Position numbers and translations under genes: made by a program
Shown here: one piece after another, positions 19,664 to 29,700 of the stretch
Layout: each line of letters opens with the position of its first letter
How positions within the stretch are numbered: position 1 is the stretch's first letter
NCBI RefSeq assembly: GCF_018613195.1
Contig: NZ_JAGGQQ010000014.1
Location: 1-59,876 of the forward strand
DNA length: 59,876 bases
Reading direction: 5' to 3'
Source: Bacillus sp. ISL-45
GTDB lineage: Bacteria; Bacillota; Bacilli; Bacillales; Cytobacillaceae
Notes under the pieces: model-generated
Databases searched by the model: none
What the model was told of the DNA's origin: nothing
Seen by the model: only the letters and a program-made list of their open reading frames with translations

Positions 19664-19685
19664 ATCCGTATAATGGTGGTATATT
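19656..19685 (+). promoter_or_regulatory. purR sigma-A promoter
   Basis: TTGATT (19656-19661), an 18-base spacer and TATATT (19680-19685), overlapping the ispE stop codon and both flanked and overlapped by PurBoxes. Confidence 0.55.
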
Positions 19686-19705
19686 AACCTTAAATATTCG
19701 GATTT
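19662..19705 (+). promoter_or_regulatory. Inverted PurBox pair (PurR operator)
   Basis: AAATCCGTATAAT at 19662-19674 matches AWWWCCGAACWWT at 11 of 13 positions on the + strand. AAATCCGAATATT on the minus strand at 19705-19693 matches 12 of 13. They face each other with 18 bases between them, close to the 16-17 of B. subtilis PurR operators. Autoregulation of purR is the likely role. Confidence 0.72.
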
Positions 19706-19718
19706 TGGAGGTTCTTGA

Positions 19719-20543
19719 ATGAAATTTCGACGCAGCGAGCGTTTGATCGATATGACGACTTATTTACTGGAACATCCGCGCCAATTGGTACCGTTAACCT
19801 ATTTTGCCGAAAAGTATGGTTCAGCAAAGTCCTCGATCAGTGAAGATCTCGGAATCATCAAAGAAACATTTGAACAGCGGGGAATCGGTGTCCTCCAGAC
19901 TGTGCCAGGCGCTGCCGGCGGAGTCAAGTTCCATGTCCATGTCAGTGAGGAAAAAGCCCGGAAGGTAATCGATGAACTTTGTAACATAATGGCAAGTCCC
20001 GATCGATTGCTGCCAGGCGGTTACCTTTACATGAATGATATTCTTGGAAATCCAGCAATTGTGCAGGAAGTCGGAAGGCTGCTCGCATCTGCTTTTGCCG
20101 ATAAGGATATTGAGGTTGTCATGACTGTGGCGACAAAGGGGATTCCGATCGCTTACGCAGTCGCAAGCCACTTGAATGTCCCGGTCGTGATTGTCAGAAG
20201 GGATAGCAAAGTGACTGAAGGATCGACAGTAAGCATCAACTACGTTTCAGGTTCTTCAAAAAGGATCCAGACGATGGTGCTATCAAAGCGCAGCCTTGCA
20301 GAGGGCTCGAAGGTTCTGATTGTCGATGACTTCATGAAAGCGGGCGGCACCGTTAATGGCATGATTAATTTGCTTGAAGAGTTCAATGCGGAGTTAGCGG
20401 GAATAGCGGTACTGGTTGAGTCGGAGAATATAGAAGAAAGACTTGTCGATGAGTATCTCTCACTCGTACGCCTTTCAGGTGTAGACGTAAAAGAACGTAA
20501 AATTACCGTGAGTGAAGGAAATTACTTCGCTCGCAGAGAATAG
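19719..20543 (+). CDS. purR: Purine operon repressor PurR
   Basis: A DNA-binding repressor of purine synthesis and transport genes; PRPP acts as inducer and (p)ppGpp as anti-inducer. 274 residues. The N-terminal winged-helix domain is MKFRRSERLIDMTTYLLEHP through about 75. The C-terminal phosphoribosyltransferase-like domain contains the PRPP loop VLIVDDFMKAGGTV but serves as effector site rather than catalyst. The start is ATG 19719 after TTGGAGG. ridA follows 32 bases later, and spoVG comes next, as in B. subtilis. It is preceded by a paired PurBox. Confidence 0.96.
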   Translation: MKFRRSERLIDMTTYLLEHPRQLVPLTYFAEKYGSAKSSISEDLGIIKETFEQRGIGVLQTVPGAAGGVKFHVHVSEEKARKVIDELCNIMASPDRLLPGGYLYMNDILGNPAIVQEVGRLLASAFADKDIEVVMTVATKGIPIAYAVASHLNVPVVIVRRDSKVTEGSTVSINYVSGSSKRIQTMVLSKRSLAEGSKVLIVDDFMKAGGTVNGMINLLEEFNAELAGIAVLVESENIEERLVDEYLSLVRLSGVDVKERKITVSEGNYFARRE

Positions 20544-20575
20544 TTGTTCATATAAAAAGAATGGGGTGACAATGA

Positions 20576-20950
20576 ATGAATATTGTACAGACTTCAAATG
20601 CGCCTGCCGCAATTGGTCCATATTCGCAAGGTGTGGTTGTGAACAATCTCTTCTACAGCTCAGGCCAAATTCCCTTGACTCCTGAGGGTGTAATGGTTGA
20701 AGGAGACATCCAGGCCCAGACGCATCAGGTATTCAGTAACCTGAAAGCAGTTCTTGAGGCTGCAGGTGCTTCACTTGAAACAGTCGTAAAAGCAACTGTC
20801 TTCATCAAAAATATGGATGAATTCGCTCAATTGAATGAAGTATATGCAGAGTATTTCAATGTGCATAAGCCAGCACGCTCAACAGTAGAAGTGGCAAGAC
20901 TTCCCAAGGATGCACTGGTGGAAATCGAAGTAGTAGCGCTCGTTAAATAA
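20576..20950 (+). CDS. ridA: RidA family reactive enamine/imine deaminase (YabJ)
   Basis: A trimeric cytoplasmic protein that hydrolyses reactive 2-aminoacrylate-type enamines; YabJ was also linked to PurR control in B. subtilis. 124 residues. Typical motifs: [25 protein letters not shown], and the C-terminal catalytic region [20 protein letters not shown] with the conserved Arg. The start is ATG 20576 with GGGGTGA 6 bases upstream. It follows purR closely and ends in a terminator. Confidence 0.95.
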   Translation: MNIVQTSNAPAAIGPYSQGVVVNNLFYSSGQIPLTPEGVMVEGDIQAQTHQVFSNLKAVLEAAGASLETVVKATVFIKNMDEFAQLNEVYAEYFNVHKPARSTVEVARLPKDALVEIEVVALVK

Positions 20951-20964
20951 CGGGCGTTTTTTTA
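20937..20964 (+). terminator. purR-ridA terminator
   Basis: CGCTCGTT pairs with AACGGGCG (T-G pair) and is followed by TTTTTTTATT; it includes the ridA stop. Confidence 0.82.
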
Positions 20965-20966
20965 TT

Positions 20967-21118
20967 ATTGAAAGAGTGAAGCGTGGAATGGGAGCTGAAT
21001 ACATCACAAGAGGAATTAACATGTGCCCGTGAAAAGAGAAAAAACAATTTGACGGTCACAAAAAGGGCAAACATGTGCCTGGGAAAGGAAAAACCAATTT
21101 GACGGTCACAAGAAAGGC
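20967..21118. repeat. 50-52-bp tandem repeat (two clear copies, one degenerate)
   Basis: ACATGTGCC at 21019 and again at 21071 (52 apart) is followed in both by GAAAAG/GAAAGG, AAAAACAATTTGACGGTCACA and a GGCA tail. TCACAA at 21004, 21056 and 21106 keeps 52 and 50 spacing, indicating a degenerate first unit. TGTGCC can pair with GGCACA across a unit. The sequence is unrelated to the array at 349-1175, but the period is the same. Confidence 0.75.
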
Positions 21119-21411
21119 ACAGCTCCCGTTATAGGTACCCTTATATTTAGAAACCACACATATGGCTTATATACAAAACCGGATACCTGATAGCAGCTTT
21201 CAACTTTTGCTTGAATGAATATTTTTAATCCAAAAATTTTTTGGGATAAATGAATAATAAAGGAGTCAATTCAGAAGGTTTATTAGAATTTTTCCGCATC
21301 GTCAATAGCTCCAAAAGCCTATTTTTAAAAGATAAATCAGCATGCAAAGGCTTTCTCCATGAAAAAGTTCACAAATTCGCCCTATTTTTTCAAAAAAATT
21401 TTCTTGTAAAA

Positions 21412-21440
21412 GAAGGAGATTTGATTTCAATGTGGAATTA
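21412..21440 (+). promoter_or_regulatory. Sigma-H promoter of spoVG
   Basis: GAAGGAGAT (21412-21420) and GTGGAATTA (21432-21440), separated by 11 bases, fit the sigma-H consensus RnAGGAWWW and RnnGAATWW with one mismatch. The region upstream is very AT-rich, as at the B. subtilis spoVG promoter. Confidence 0.78.
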
Positions 21441-21481
21441 TTTAACTAGAATTTTATCTATTTGTAAAGGTGGTGAACAGA

Positions 21482-21772
21482 ATGGAAGTAACTGACGTAA
21501 GATTACGCCGCGTTAATACAGATGGACGGATGAGAGCGATCGCTTCCATCACGCTTGACAACGAGTTTGTTGTCCATGATATCAGGGTGATTGATGGAAA
21601 CAACGGCCTATTTGTTGCAATGCCTAGTAAGCGCACTCCTGATGGCGAGTTCCGTGATATCGCGCATCCGATCAATTCGGGTACACGCGGAAAAATCCAG
21701 GATGCTGTACTGGCAGAGTACCACCGCTTAGGTGAATTGGAAGTTGAATTCGAAGAAGCTGGAGCTTCCTAG
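21482..21772 (+). CDS. spoVG: SpoVG regulator
   Basis: A small nucleic-acid-binding regulator; in B. subtilis it affects septation and spore cortex timing and in relatives virulence and capsule genes. 96 residues. The full family signature is present: [20 protein letters not shown], then [34 protein letters not shown] and [16 protein letters not shown]. The start is ATG 21482 with AAGGTGGTG upstream; an in-frame GTG at 21470 overlaps that site. It has a sigma-H promoter and its own terminator. Confidence 0.97.
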   Translation: MEVTDVRLRRVNTDGRMRAIASITLDNEFVVHDIRVIDGNNGLFVAMPSKRTPDGEFRDIAHPINSGTRGKIQDAVLAEYHRLGELEVEFEEAGAS

Positions 21773-21793
21773 AATATATAATTGCATAACATC

Positions 21794-21826
21794 AAGAGCC
21801 TGCTTCATAAGTTAGGCTCTTTTTTA
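21794..21826 (+). terminator. spoVG terminator
   Basis: AGAGCCT pairs with AGGCTCT and is followed by TTTTTTATTT. Confidence 0.88.
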
Positions 21827-21885
21827 TTTCCCCAGTTTGTCCGCTAGCTAAACCTATTCTTATAAAAATCACTTCGGAACTTGTT

Positions 21886-21939
21886 CAGCTCTTCTCCTAA
21901 CTCCTCGAGATGTTTGTCTAGTGTCGCCTCCGCTTTTCG
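21886..21939. repeat. Dispersed repeat A, truncated copy
   Basis: CAGCTCTTCTCCTAACTCCT, then CGAGATGTTTGTCTAGTGTC and GCCTCCGCTTTTCG; it has both ends of the repeat A consensus but lacks the middle. Confidence 0.6.
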
Positions 21940-21991
21940 GTTAATACCTTCCCCCCTAAACTGACAAATAATTGTACTTATTCTTCTATTC

Positions 21992-22020
21992 TTGAAATGG
22001 CTGGCTATTTAAGATATATT
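21992..22020 (+). promoter_or_regulatory. glmU sigma-A promoter
   Basis: TTGAAA (21992-21997), a 17-base spacer and TATATT (22015-22020). Confidence 0.65.
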
Positions 22021-22040
22021 CGTAATGGATAAAAAGGTAA

Positions 22041-23429
<1,389 letters not shown>

Positions 23430-23447
23430 GAGTCTTGGAGGTCCATA

Positions 23448-24404
23448 ATGTCAAACCAGTATCTTGACCCAAATTTGAAGGTTTTTTCACTGAACTCAAA
23501 TGTTGAACTTGCCCAGGAAATCGCGAAGGTAATCGGGGTAGAGCTAGGGAAATGCTCTGTATCCCAATTCAGCGATGGAGAAATCCAGATCAACATTGAA
23601 GAAAGCATCCGTGGCTGCGATGTTTATGTCATCCAGTCAACAAGCTCTCCAGTAAATGAGAACATCATGGAATTGCTGATCATGATTGATGCATTGAAGC
23701 GTGCATCAGCAAAAACAATCAATATTGTTATGCCTTATTACGGCTATGCAAGACAGGACCGTAAAGCGCGCGCACGTGAACCAATCACTGCTAAGCTTGT
23801 GGCAAACCTGCTTGAGACTGCTGGCGCTACACGCGTGATCACGCTTGACCTTCACGCTCCGCAAATTCAAGGCTTCTTTGATATTCCAATCGATCACTTG
23901 ATGGGTGTGCCGATTCTTGCGGATCACTTCAACAGCAAGGAATTGAACGGTGACGTTGTCATTGTATCTCCTGACCATGGCGGTGTTACTCGTGCAAGGA
24001 AGATGGCTGAAAGACTGAAAGCGCCGATTGCGATCATTGATAAGCGCCGTCCAAAGCCAAATGTTGCTGAAGTCATGAATATTGTTGGTAATATCGAAGG
24101 CAAGATTGCGATCTTGATTGATGATATCATCGATACAGCTGGGACGATTACATTAGCTGCAAATGCCCTGGTTGAAAATGGGGCACTTGAAGTTTACGCG
24201 TGCTGTACGCACCCTGTATTATCAGGTCCTGCGATTGAGCGTATCGAAAACTCCAAGATCAAAGAACTGGTTGTGACAAATACAATCGCGCTTCCAGAAG
24301 AAAAGCGCATTGAAAAAATCGATCAGCTGTCTGTTGCTCCATTGATCGGGGAAGCGATTATCCGCGTCCACGAAGAGCAATCTGTCAGCACGCTTTTTGA
24401 TTGA
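23448..24404 (+). CDS. prs: Ribose-phosphate pyrophosphokinase
   Basis: Makes PRPP from ribose 5-phosphate and ATP for nucleotide, His and Trp synthesis; regulated allosterically by ADP and phosphate. 318 residues. Class I motifs: [32 protein letters not shown] (flexible loop), [27 protein letters not shown], and the PRPP loop [11 protein letters not shown]. The start is ATG 23448 with CTTGGAGG. It pairs functionally with purR nearby, which senses PRPP. Confidence 0.98.
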   Translation: MSNQYLDPNLKVFSLNSNVELAQEIAKVIGVELGKCSVSQFSDGEIQINIEESIRGCDVYVIQSTSSPVNENIMELLIMIDALKRASAKTINIVMPYYGYARQDRKARAREPITAKLVANLLETAGATRVITLDLHAPQIQGFFDIPIDHLMGVPILADHFNSKELNGDVVIVSPDHGGVTRARKMAERLKAPIAIIDKRRPKPNVAEVMNIVGNIEGKIAILIDDIIDTAGTITLAANALVENGALEVYACCTHPVLSGPAIERIENSKIKELVVTNTIALPEEKRIEKIDQLSVAPLIGEAIIRVHEEQSVSTLFD

Positions 24405-24419
24405 TTTTATAAGGGACTA

Positions 24420-24441
24420 CAGGCTTGCCAAGCGGCAAGCC
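24420..24441 (+). terminator. Hairpin after prs
   Basis: AGGCTTGCC pairs with GGCAAGCCT around AAGC. The following stretch TACTCTTGTTT is only moderately T-rich, so termination may be partial. Confidence 0.5.
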
Positions 24442-24470
24442 TACTCTTGTTTATGAGTGCTTTAAAATAC

Positions 24471-24503
24471 GGCTTGGTCTGACCAAGGCGGCTTGCGTTT
24501 TTC
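24471..24503. repeat. Fragment of dispersed repeat A
   Basis: GGCTTGGTCTGACCAAGGCG then GCTTGCGTTTTTC corresponds to the 3' half of repeat A. The GGTCTGACC centre is palindromic. Confidence 0.5.
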
Positions 24504-24528
24504 ATGTTTTTCAGGTAAAGAGGAGTCA

Positions 24529-24715
24529 AGCTGTCAAGAAAAGCTTGTAATTATGACAGCTTCAGGAGAAGAGGTCAAAGCTGTCAAGAAAAGCTCGTAA
24601 TTATGACAGCTTTTGAGGGGAAGAGGTCAAAGCTGTCAAGAAAAGCTCGTAATTATGACAGCTTTTGTGGAGAAGAGCTCAAAGCTGTCAATAACCCTAG
24701 CAATTCAGACACTTG
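24529..24715. repeat. 50-52-bp tandem array with palindromic units (3.5 copies)
   Basis: AGCTGTCA starts at 24529, 24579, 24631 and 24683 (spacing 50, 52, 52). In the first three units it faces TGACAGCTT about 25 bases on, giving an 8-9-bp stem AAGCTGTCA/TGACAGCTT around AGAAAAGCTCGTAATTA. The fourth unit is truncated. Non-coding, downstream of prs. Confidence 0.88.
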
Positions 24716-24744
24716 TGTAATCAGAAAGAAATGGATGATTACGT

Positions 24745-24830
24745 GACATGGAGCGTGGCAAACTCATGGGAGACCCGGCAGGCAATGAAGCGCCTGGAAC
24801 GAAAATCAACAGCCTTGTTGAAAGGGCTCA
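24745..24830. repeat. Degraded copy of repeat B
   Basis: Contains GGGAGACCCGGCAGGC, AATGAAGCGCCTGGAACG and AAAATCAACAGCC, the right half of the element at 14591-14777, followed by TTGAAAGGGCTC. Confidence 0.65.
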
Positions 24831-24841
24831 AAAAGTATAAC

Positions 24842-24866
24842 GTTTAGACCTTCCTGTTTTGGGGCA
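24842..24866 (+). promoter_or_regulatory. Possible sigma-B promoter of ctc
   Basis: GTTTAG (24842-24847), a 13-base spacer and GGGGCA (24861-24866) resemble the sigma-B consensus GTTTAA and GGGWAW. The match is imperfect, but the position, spacing and known sigma-B control of ctc support it. Confidence 0.5.
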
Positions 24867-24912
24867 TTTTTTATATAGACAAGAACTTACGAAATAGGAA
24901 GGGGACAAAACC

Positions 24913-25545
24913 ATGAGTGCAGTATTGAAAGCAAATGAGCGCACAAGTACTCAACGTTCTAGCCTGAGGAAGTTACGCCAGGAGGGCAATATTCCGGCAG
25001 TGGTCTATGGAAGGACTACAGATAGCAAGTCCATTTATGTGGACAGCATCGAGTTTGTGAAGACCATCCGTGAAAATGGCCGAAATGGTGTCATTTCGCT
25101 TGATGTAGGCGGCAGCCAGCAAAGTGTCATGTTGACGGATTATCAAGAAGATCATATCAAGAATGAAATTCTTCATGCTGATTTCCTTGTGGTCGATAAA
25201 AGCTCCAAGGTACATGCAAGCGTCAGGGTGAATCTCATTGGCCAAGCTGCAGGTGTCAAGGATGGCGGCGTCATTCAGCAGCCGATCCACGAAGTGAACA
25301 TCACAGCGACTCCAGGCAATATCCCTGAGACTATTGATGTGGATGTCACAAACCTGCAGGTTAATGAAAACTTGACACTTGCTGATATCAAAACTGGAAA
25401 TTATGAAATTAATGATGATGAAAATACGGTAGTCGTTTCAATCCTTCCTCCTAAAGTGGAAGAAGAAATCAACTCCGGCGAAGAACAAGAACCGGGAGAG
25501 CCTGAAAATGAAGAAGGAAGAGAAACAGAAGCGAGCGAAGAATAA
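24913..25545 (+). CDS. ctc: Ribosomal protein L25/TL5 family general stress protein Ctc
   Basis: Binds 5S rRNA in the large subunit under stress conditions. 210 residues: an N-terminal L25 domain (about 1-90, with RKLRQEGNIPAVVYGR and LHADFLVVD) and a C-terminal TL5-type beta domain (about 95-180, VNLIGQAAGVKDGGVIQQPI). An acidic Glu-rich tail of about 25 residues follows. The start is ATG 24913, with GGAAGGGG upstream. Regulation is probably by sigma-B. pth follows after a weak terminator. Confidence 0.94.
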   Translation: MSAVLKANERTSTQRSSLRKLRQEGNIPAVVYGRTTDSKSIYVDSIEFVKTIRENGRNGVISLDVGGSQQSVMLTDYQEDHIKNEILHADFLVVDKSSKVHASVRVNLIGQAAGVKDGGVIQQPIHEVNITATPGNIPETIDVDVTNLQVNENLTLADIKTGNYEINDDENTVVVSILPPKVEEEINSGEEQEPGEPENEEGRETEASEE

Positions 25546-25553
25546 AGCAGTAA

Positions 25554-25584
25554 TAGACGTAGCCTGAAAAGGGTTACGTCTTTT
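25554..25584 (+). terminator. Weak ctc terminator
   Basis: AGACGTA pairs with TACGTCT and is followed by TTTG only, so read-through into pth is likely. Confidence 0.5.
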
Positions 25585-25668
25585 GCGGTTTTCATGTACA
25601 TTAGAAACAGAGGTTCTTTCTGGTTTCCCTGAAAGAATAAGATAAGCGTTTGGTTAGGGGTGTGGAAA

Positions 25669-26229
25669 GTGAAGTTGTTTGTTGGACTTGGGAATCCGGG
25701 GAGGCAATATGACAAAACAAGGCACAATATTGGCTTTGAGGTCATAGATGAATTATCAAAACGGTGGAATATCCCATTGGATCAGGCAAAGCATAAAGGC
25801 TTATATGGAAAGGGATTCGTTGGCGGTGAAAAGGTCATCTTGCTTAAGCCTTTAACTTATATGAACCTTTCTGGTGAATCGATCAGGGCCGTTATGGATT
25901 TTTACGATATCGACTTGGAAGATCTGGTCGTAATTTATGACGATCTCGATATGCCAACAGGCAGGATCAGATTGCGCCAAAAAGGCAGCGCAGGCGGCCA
26001 TAATGGAATCAAGTCGACGATTGCCCATACAGGGACACAGGAGTTCAAGCGAATCAGGGTAGGCATCAGCCGCCCGACAAATGGAATGGCGATCACCGAT
26101 TGGGTGCTTGGCCGTTTTACAGCCGAAGAAAATGAACAAATGGCAGAGTCTGTCTTGAAATCTGCCGATGCTTGTGAGGAATGGATGAAAAAGCCATTCT
26201 TAGAAGTTATGAATACATTTAATCAATAG
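25669..26229 (+). CDS. pth: Peptidyl-tRNA hydrolase
   Basis: Frees tRNA from prematurely released peptidyl-tRNA. 186 residues. [20 protein letters not shown] gives the N-terminal signature with catalytic His (RHNIGF) and Asn; [20 protein letters not shown] with GGHNGIKS gives the second signature and catalytic Asp. The start is GTG 25669, 6 bases after AGGGGTG; GTG 25660 overlaps that site. The neighbours ctc-pth-fin-mfd match B. subtilis. Confidence 0.96.
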   Translation: MKLFVGLGNPGRQYDKTRHNIGFEVIDELSKRWNIPLDQAKHKGLYGKGFVGGEKVILLKPLTYMNLSGESIRAVMDFYDIDLEDLVVIYDDLDMPTGRIRLRQKGSAGGHNGIKSTIAHTGTQEFKRIRVGISRPTNGMAITDWVLGRFTAEENEQMAESVLKSADACEEWMKKPFLEVMNTFNQ

Positions 26230-26315
26230 TGGGAGTCTGAAAAGATGGCAATCCAAACGTGCCAATCTTTTGATCAAGTAATATAATGTAAAAAAAGCAT
26301 CATACAATAGGCTAA

Positions 26316-26344
26316 GTGCATAAGTTCCTGCCAAAGGGTCAATA
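26316..26344 (+). promoter_or_regulatory. Possible sigma-F promoter of fin
   Basis: GCATA (26316-26320), a 14-base spacer and GGTCAATAAT (26335-26344) match the sigma-F pattern with one mismatch in the -10. fin is sigma-F controlled in B. subtilis. Confidence 0.42.
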
Positions 26345-26376
26345 ATGAGTAATGACTTAAATTGGGAGGGACGGGC

Positions 26377-26607
26377 ATGGCTATACATTATCAATGCCGT
26401 CATTGCGGCACGAATATCGGCTCATTGGACAGATTGTCTGTCCACAGTGAAAGTTTAGGGCTGCATAAGCTGACCGAGGAAGAGCGCCAGGAGATGGTAT
26501 CTTACGCAGGGAACGGTGACATCCATATAAAATCGATCTGTGAAGACTGTCAGGAAGCCCTGGAGCGCAACCCAGACTTCCACCAGCATGACTACCTGAT
26601 TCACTGA
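26377..26607 (+). CDS. fin: Anti-sigma-F factor Fin (YabK)
   Basis: A small protein that helps the switch from sigma-F to sigma-G in the forespore by inhibiting sigma-F. 76 residues with two zinc-type pairs, CRHC near the N-terminus (YQCRHCGTNIGSLD) and CEDC near 57-60, plus conserved GLHKLTEEERQEMVSY. The start is ATG 26377 with GGGAGG 7 bases upstream; the in-frame extension to 26362 overlaps that site. Its presence with csfB gives two forespore anti-sigma factors in one window. Confidence 0.93.
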   Translation: MAIHYQCRHCGTNIGSLDRLSVHSESLGLHKLTEEERQEMVSYAGNGDIHIKSICEDCQEALERNPDFHQHDYLIH

Positions 26608-26608
26608 A

Positions 26609-26640
26609 AAGCTTTGGATTCTACATCCAAAGCATTTTTC
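26609..26640 (+). terminator. fin terminator
   Basis: GCTTTGGAT pairs perfectly with ATCCAAAGC and is followed by ATTTTTCTG. Confidence 0.88.
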
Positions 26641-26708
26641 TGTTTGTATATTGGCCGTATATTTAAAAAGGAAAGATTAGCATTTTTTATAGAGAGGGAG
26701 AGGTTTGG

Positions 26709-29700
26709 ATGCAGGGGCTGAAAGCTCTATTTAGTCATCAGGATGATGTCCAATCTGTTATTTCCGGAATGGATGAAGGACTCAGGGAACAGCTCGTCGC
26801 AGGCCTGTCCGGTTCGGCAAGGACGGTCTTTTTAGCCGCCATCTACGAACAGACGAAGCGCCCCGTCCTGATCGTGACACATAATTTATTGCAAGCGCAA
26901 AAACTATATGATGATCTTGCGAATTTAATAGGGGAAAATGATGTCTATCTTTACCCGGCAAATGAATTGATTGCCGCAGAAATAAGTATTTCAAGTCCAG
27001 AGCTGAAGGCACAGAGAATAGAAGCTCTGAACCATTGGAGCAAAAAGAATACGGGTATTGTGATTGTCCCGATGGCTGGCTTGAGGAAGCTGCTTCCACC
27101 AAAGGATCTGTGGGCAAAATTCCAGCTGACATTCAAGCTAGGCGAAGAAATCGATCTCGAATCGGTCCTTAACCGGTTTGTCAGCATGGGATATGTCAGG
27201 GCGGGAATGGTTGCGGCTCCCGGAGAATTCAGCGTCCGCGGCGGAATTATTGATATTTACCCGCTGACATCCGCAGATCCGATCAGGATTGAGCTGTTTG
27301 ATGCAGAGGTTGATTCAATCAGGACATTCTCGCTTGAGGACCAGCGTTCGAAGGAAAAAATGAAAACAGTAGCAATCGGGCCGGCGACAGAAAATCCGAT
27401 TGAGAGTGAACAGCTGGACCGTCTGATCACAGGATTGGAAGACGGGCTCTCAAGCAGTTTAAAGAAGCTTAAGGATGATAAGGCAAAGACTTTGATGGCG
27501 CAAAATATTGGCTATGAATTGGAACAGCTCCGCAATGGGCAAATACCTGATCAACTATTCAAGTACTTGTCCATAGCTTATGAAAGGCCTCAAAGTTTAA
27601 TAGATTACTTGCCGTCAAAGGGTTTCCTGTTCATTGATGAAATAAGCAGGGTTCAGGAAATGAATGAGTCCCTTGGCAAGGAAGAAGCGGAATGGTATAC
27701 AAGTCTCCTGGGAGAAGGCCAGATCATCCATGACCTGAAAATTTCACACCAGCTTCCTGACTTGATGAGTAAAGCTGGAAAGCCGATTGTGTATTTATCA
27801 TTATTTTTAAGGCATGTACCAAACACAAGTCCGCAGAACATCATTAATATATCCTGCAAGCAGATGCAGAATTTCCACGGACAGATGCATGTGCTGAAAG
27901 GTGAAGTGGATCGCTGGCGGAAAGGAAACTATGCAGTTATTTTCCTCGGGCCGGATGCCGAAAGAGTCAAAAAACTCGAACGGGTTCTGGAAGACTATGA
28001 AATCGATGCGGTAAAAATGGGCAGCAAGCAGGAGCTGCTTCCAGGAAAAGTCCAGATTATCCAGGGCAGCCTGAATACGGGCTTTGAATTCCCAATCCAA
28101 AAGATTGCCGTAATTACAGAAGAGGAACTTTTCAATAAAAAAACAAAGAAACCTGCCAGAAGACAAAAGTTGTCTAATGCAGAGCGAATTAAGAGCTATT
28201 CGGAACTTAAGATCGGCGATTATGTCGTTCACGTAAACCATGGAATCGGTAAATACCTGGGCATTGAAACGCTCGTAATCAATGGTATCCATAAAGATTA
28301 TCTCCATATCCGCTACCAGGGAACAGATAAGCTTTATGTCCCAGTCGAGCAGATTGACCTTGTCCAAAAGTACGTTGGCTCAGAAGGAAAAGAACCTAAG
28401 GTCTATAAGCTCGGCGGAAGCGACTGGAAACGTGTCAAGAGCAAGGTTCAGTCCTCTGTCCAGGATATTGCGGATGATTTGATCAAGCTTTACGCAGAGC
28501 GTGAGGCTAGCGTCGGGCATGCGTTCTCTCCTGATGGCGAGATGCAGCGCGATTTTGAATCTTCATTTCCTTATCAGGAAACGGAAGACCAGGTACGTTC
28601 CATCCATGAAATCAAGCTTGATATGGAACGTGAACGCCCAATGGACCGTCTGCTGTGCGGAGATGTCGGCTATGGTAAAACCGAGGTGGCAATCAGGGCG
28701 GCCTTCAAGGCGATAGCCGATGGTAAACAGGTTGCTTTCCTTGTGCCAACAACCATCCTTGCCCAGCAGCATTATGAGACACTCAGGGAAAGGTTTCAGG
28801 ATTTCCCAATCAATATCGGATTGTTGAGCAGATTCCGTACCCGCAAGCAGCAAACCGAGACGATCAAAGGTCTTAAAGCAGGAAGTGTGGATATTGTCGT
28901 TGGAACCCACAGGCTTTTATCTAAAGAAATCGTCTACAGGGACCTAGGCCTTCTGATCATAGATGAAGAGCAGCGTTTTGGGGTTACGCATAAGGAGAAG
29001 ATCAAGAAACTAAAAACAAATGTGGATGTCCTGACTTTGACAGCGACACCGATTCCAAGGACGCTGCATATGTCAATGCTAGGCGTCAGAGATTTATCAG
29101 TCATCGAGACACCGCCCGAGAACCGCTTCCCTGTCCAGACATATGTCATGGAATACAATGGGGGGCTTGTCCGCGAGGCGATTGAACGCGAGCTAGCAAG
29201 GGACGGACAAGTGTATTTTCTTTATAACCGTGTTGAGGACATCGAGCGGAAGGCTGAAGAAATATCCATGCTTGTGCCTGATGCGCGTGTCACCTTTGCC
29301 CATGGCCGCATGACCGAAAATGAACTGGAGTCCGTCATGCTTGGCTTCCTTGAAGGTGAATATGATGTGCTTGTAAGTACAACAATCATCGAGACAGGTG
29401 TGGACATTCCAAACGTCAATACACTGATTGTTTATGATGCAGATAAAATGGGCCTTTCTCAGCTGTACCAGCTTAGAGGAAGGGTAGGCCGCTCCAACAG
29501 GGTTGCCTATGCTTATTTTACTTACCGAAAAGACAAAGTCCTCACTGAAGTGGCTGAAAAGCGTCTCCAGGCAATCAAGGAATTCACGGAGCTTGGCTCT
29601 GGTTTCAAAATTGCAATGCGCGACTTATCAATCCGTGGTGCCGGCAACCTGCTAGGCGCCCAGCAGCATGGGTTTATCGATTCGGTCGGTTTCGATCTGT

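Noticed and set aside
21250-21495. 81-codon frame upstream of spoVG
   Set aside because: It runs through the sigma-H promoter and into the spoVG start, has no proper ribosome binding site and no recognisable protein pattern.
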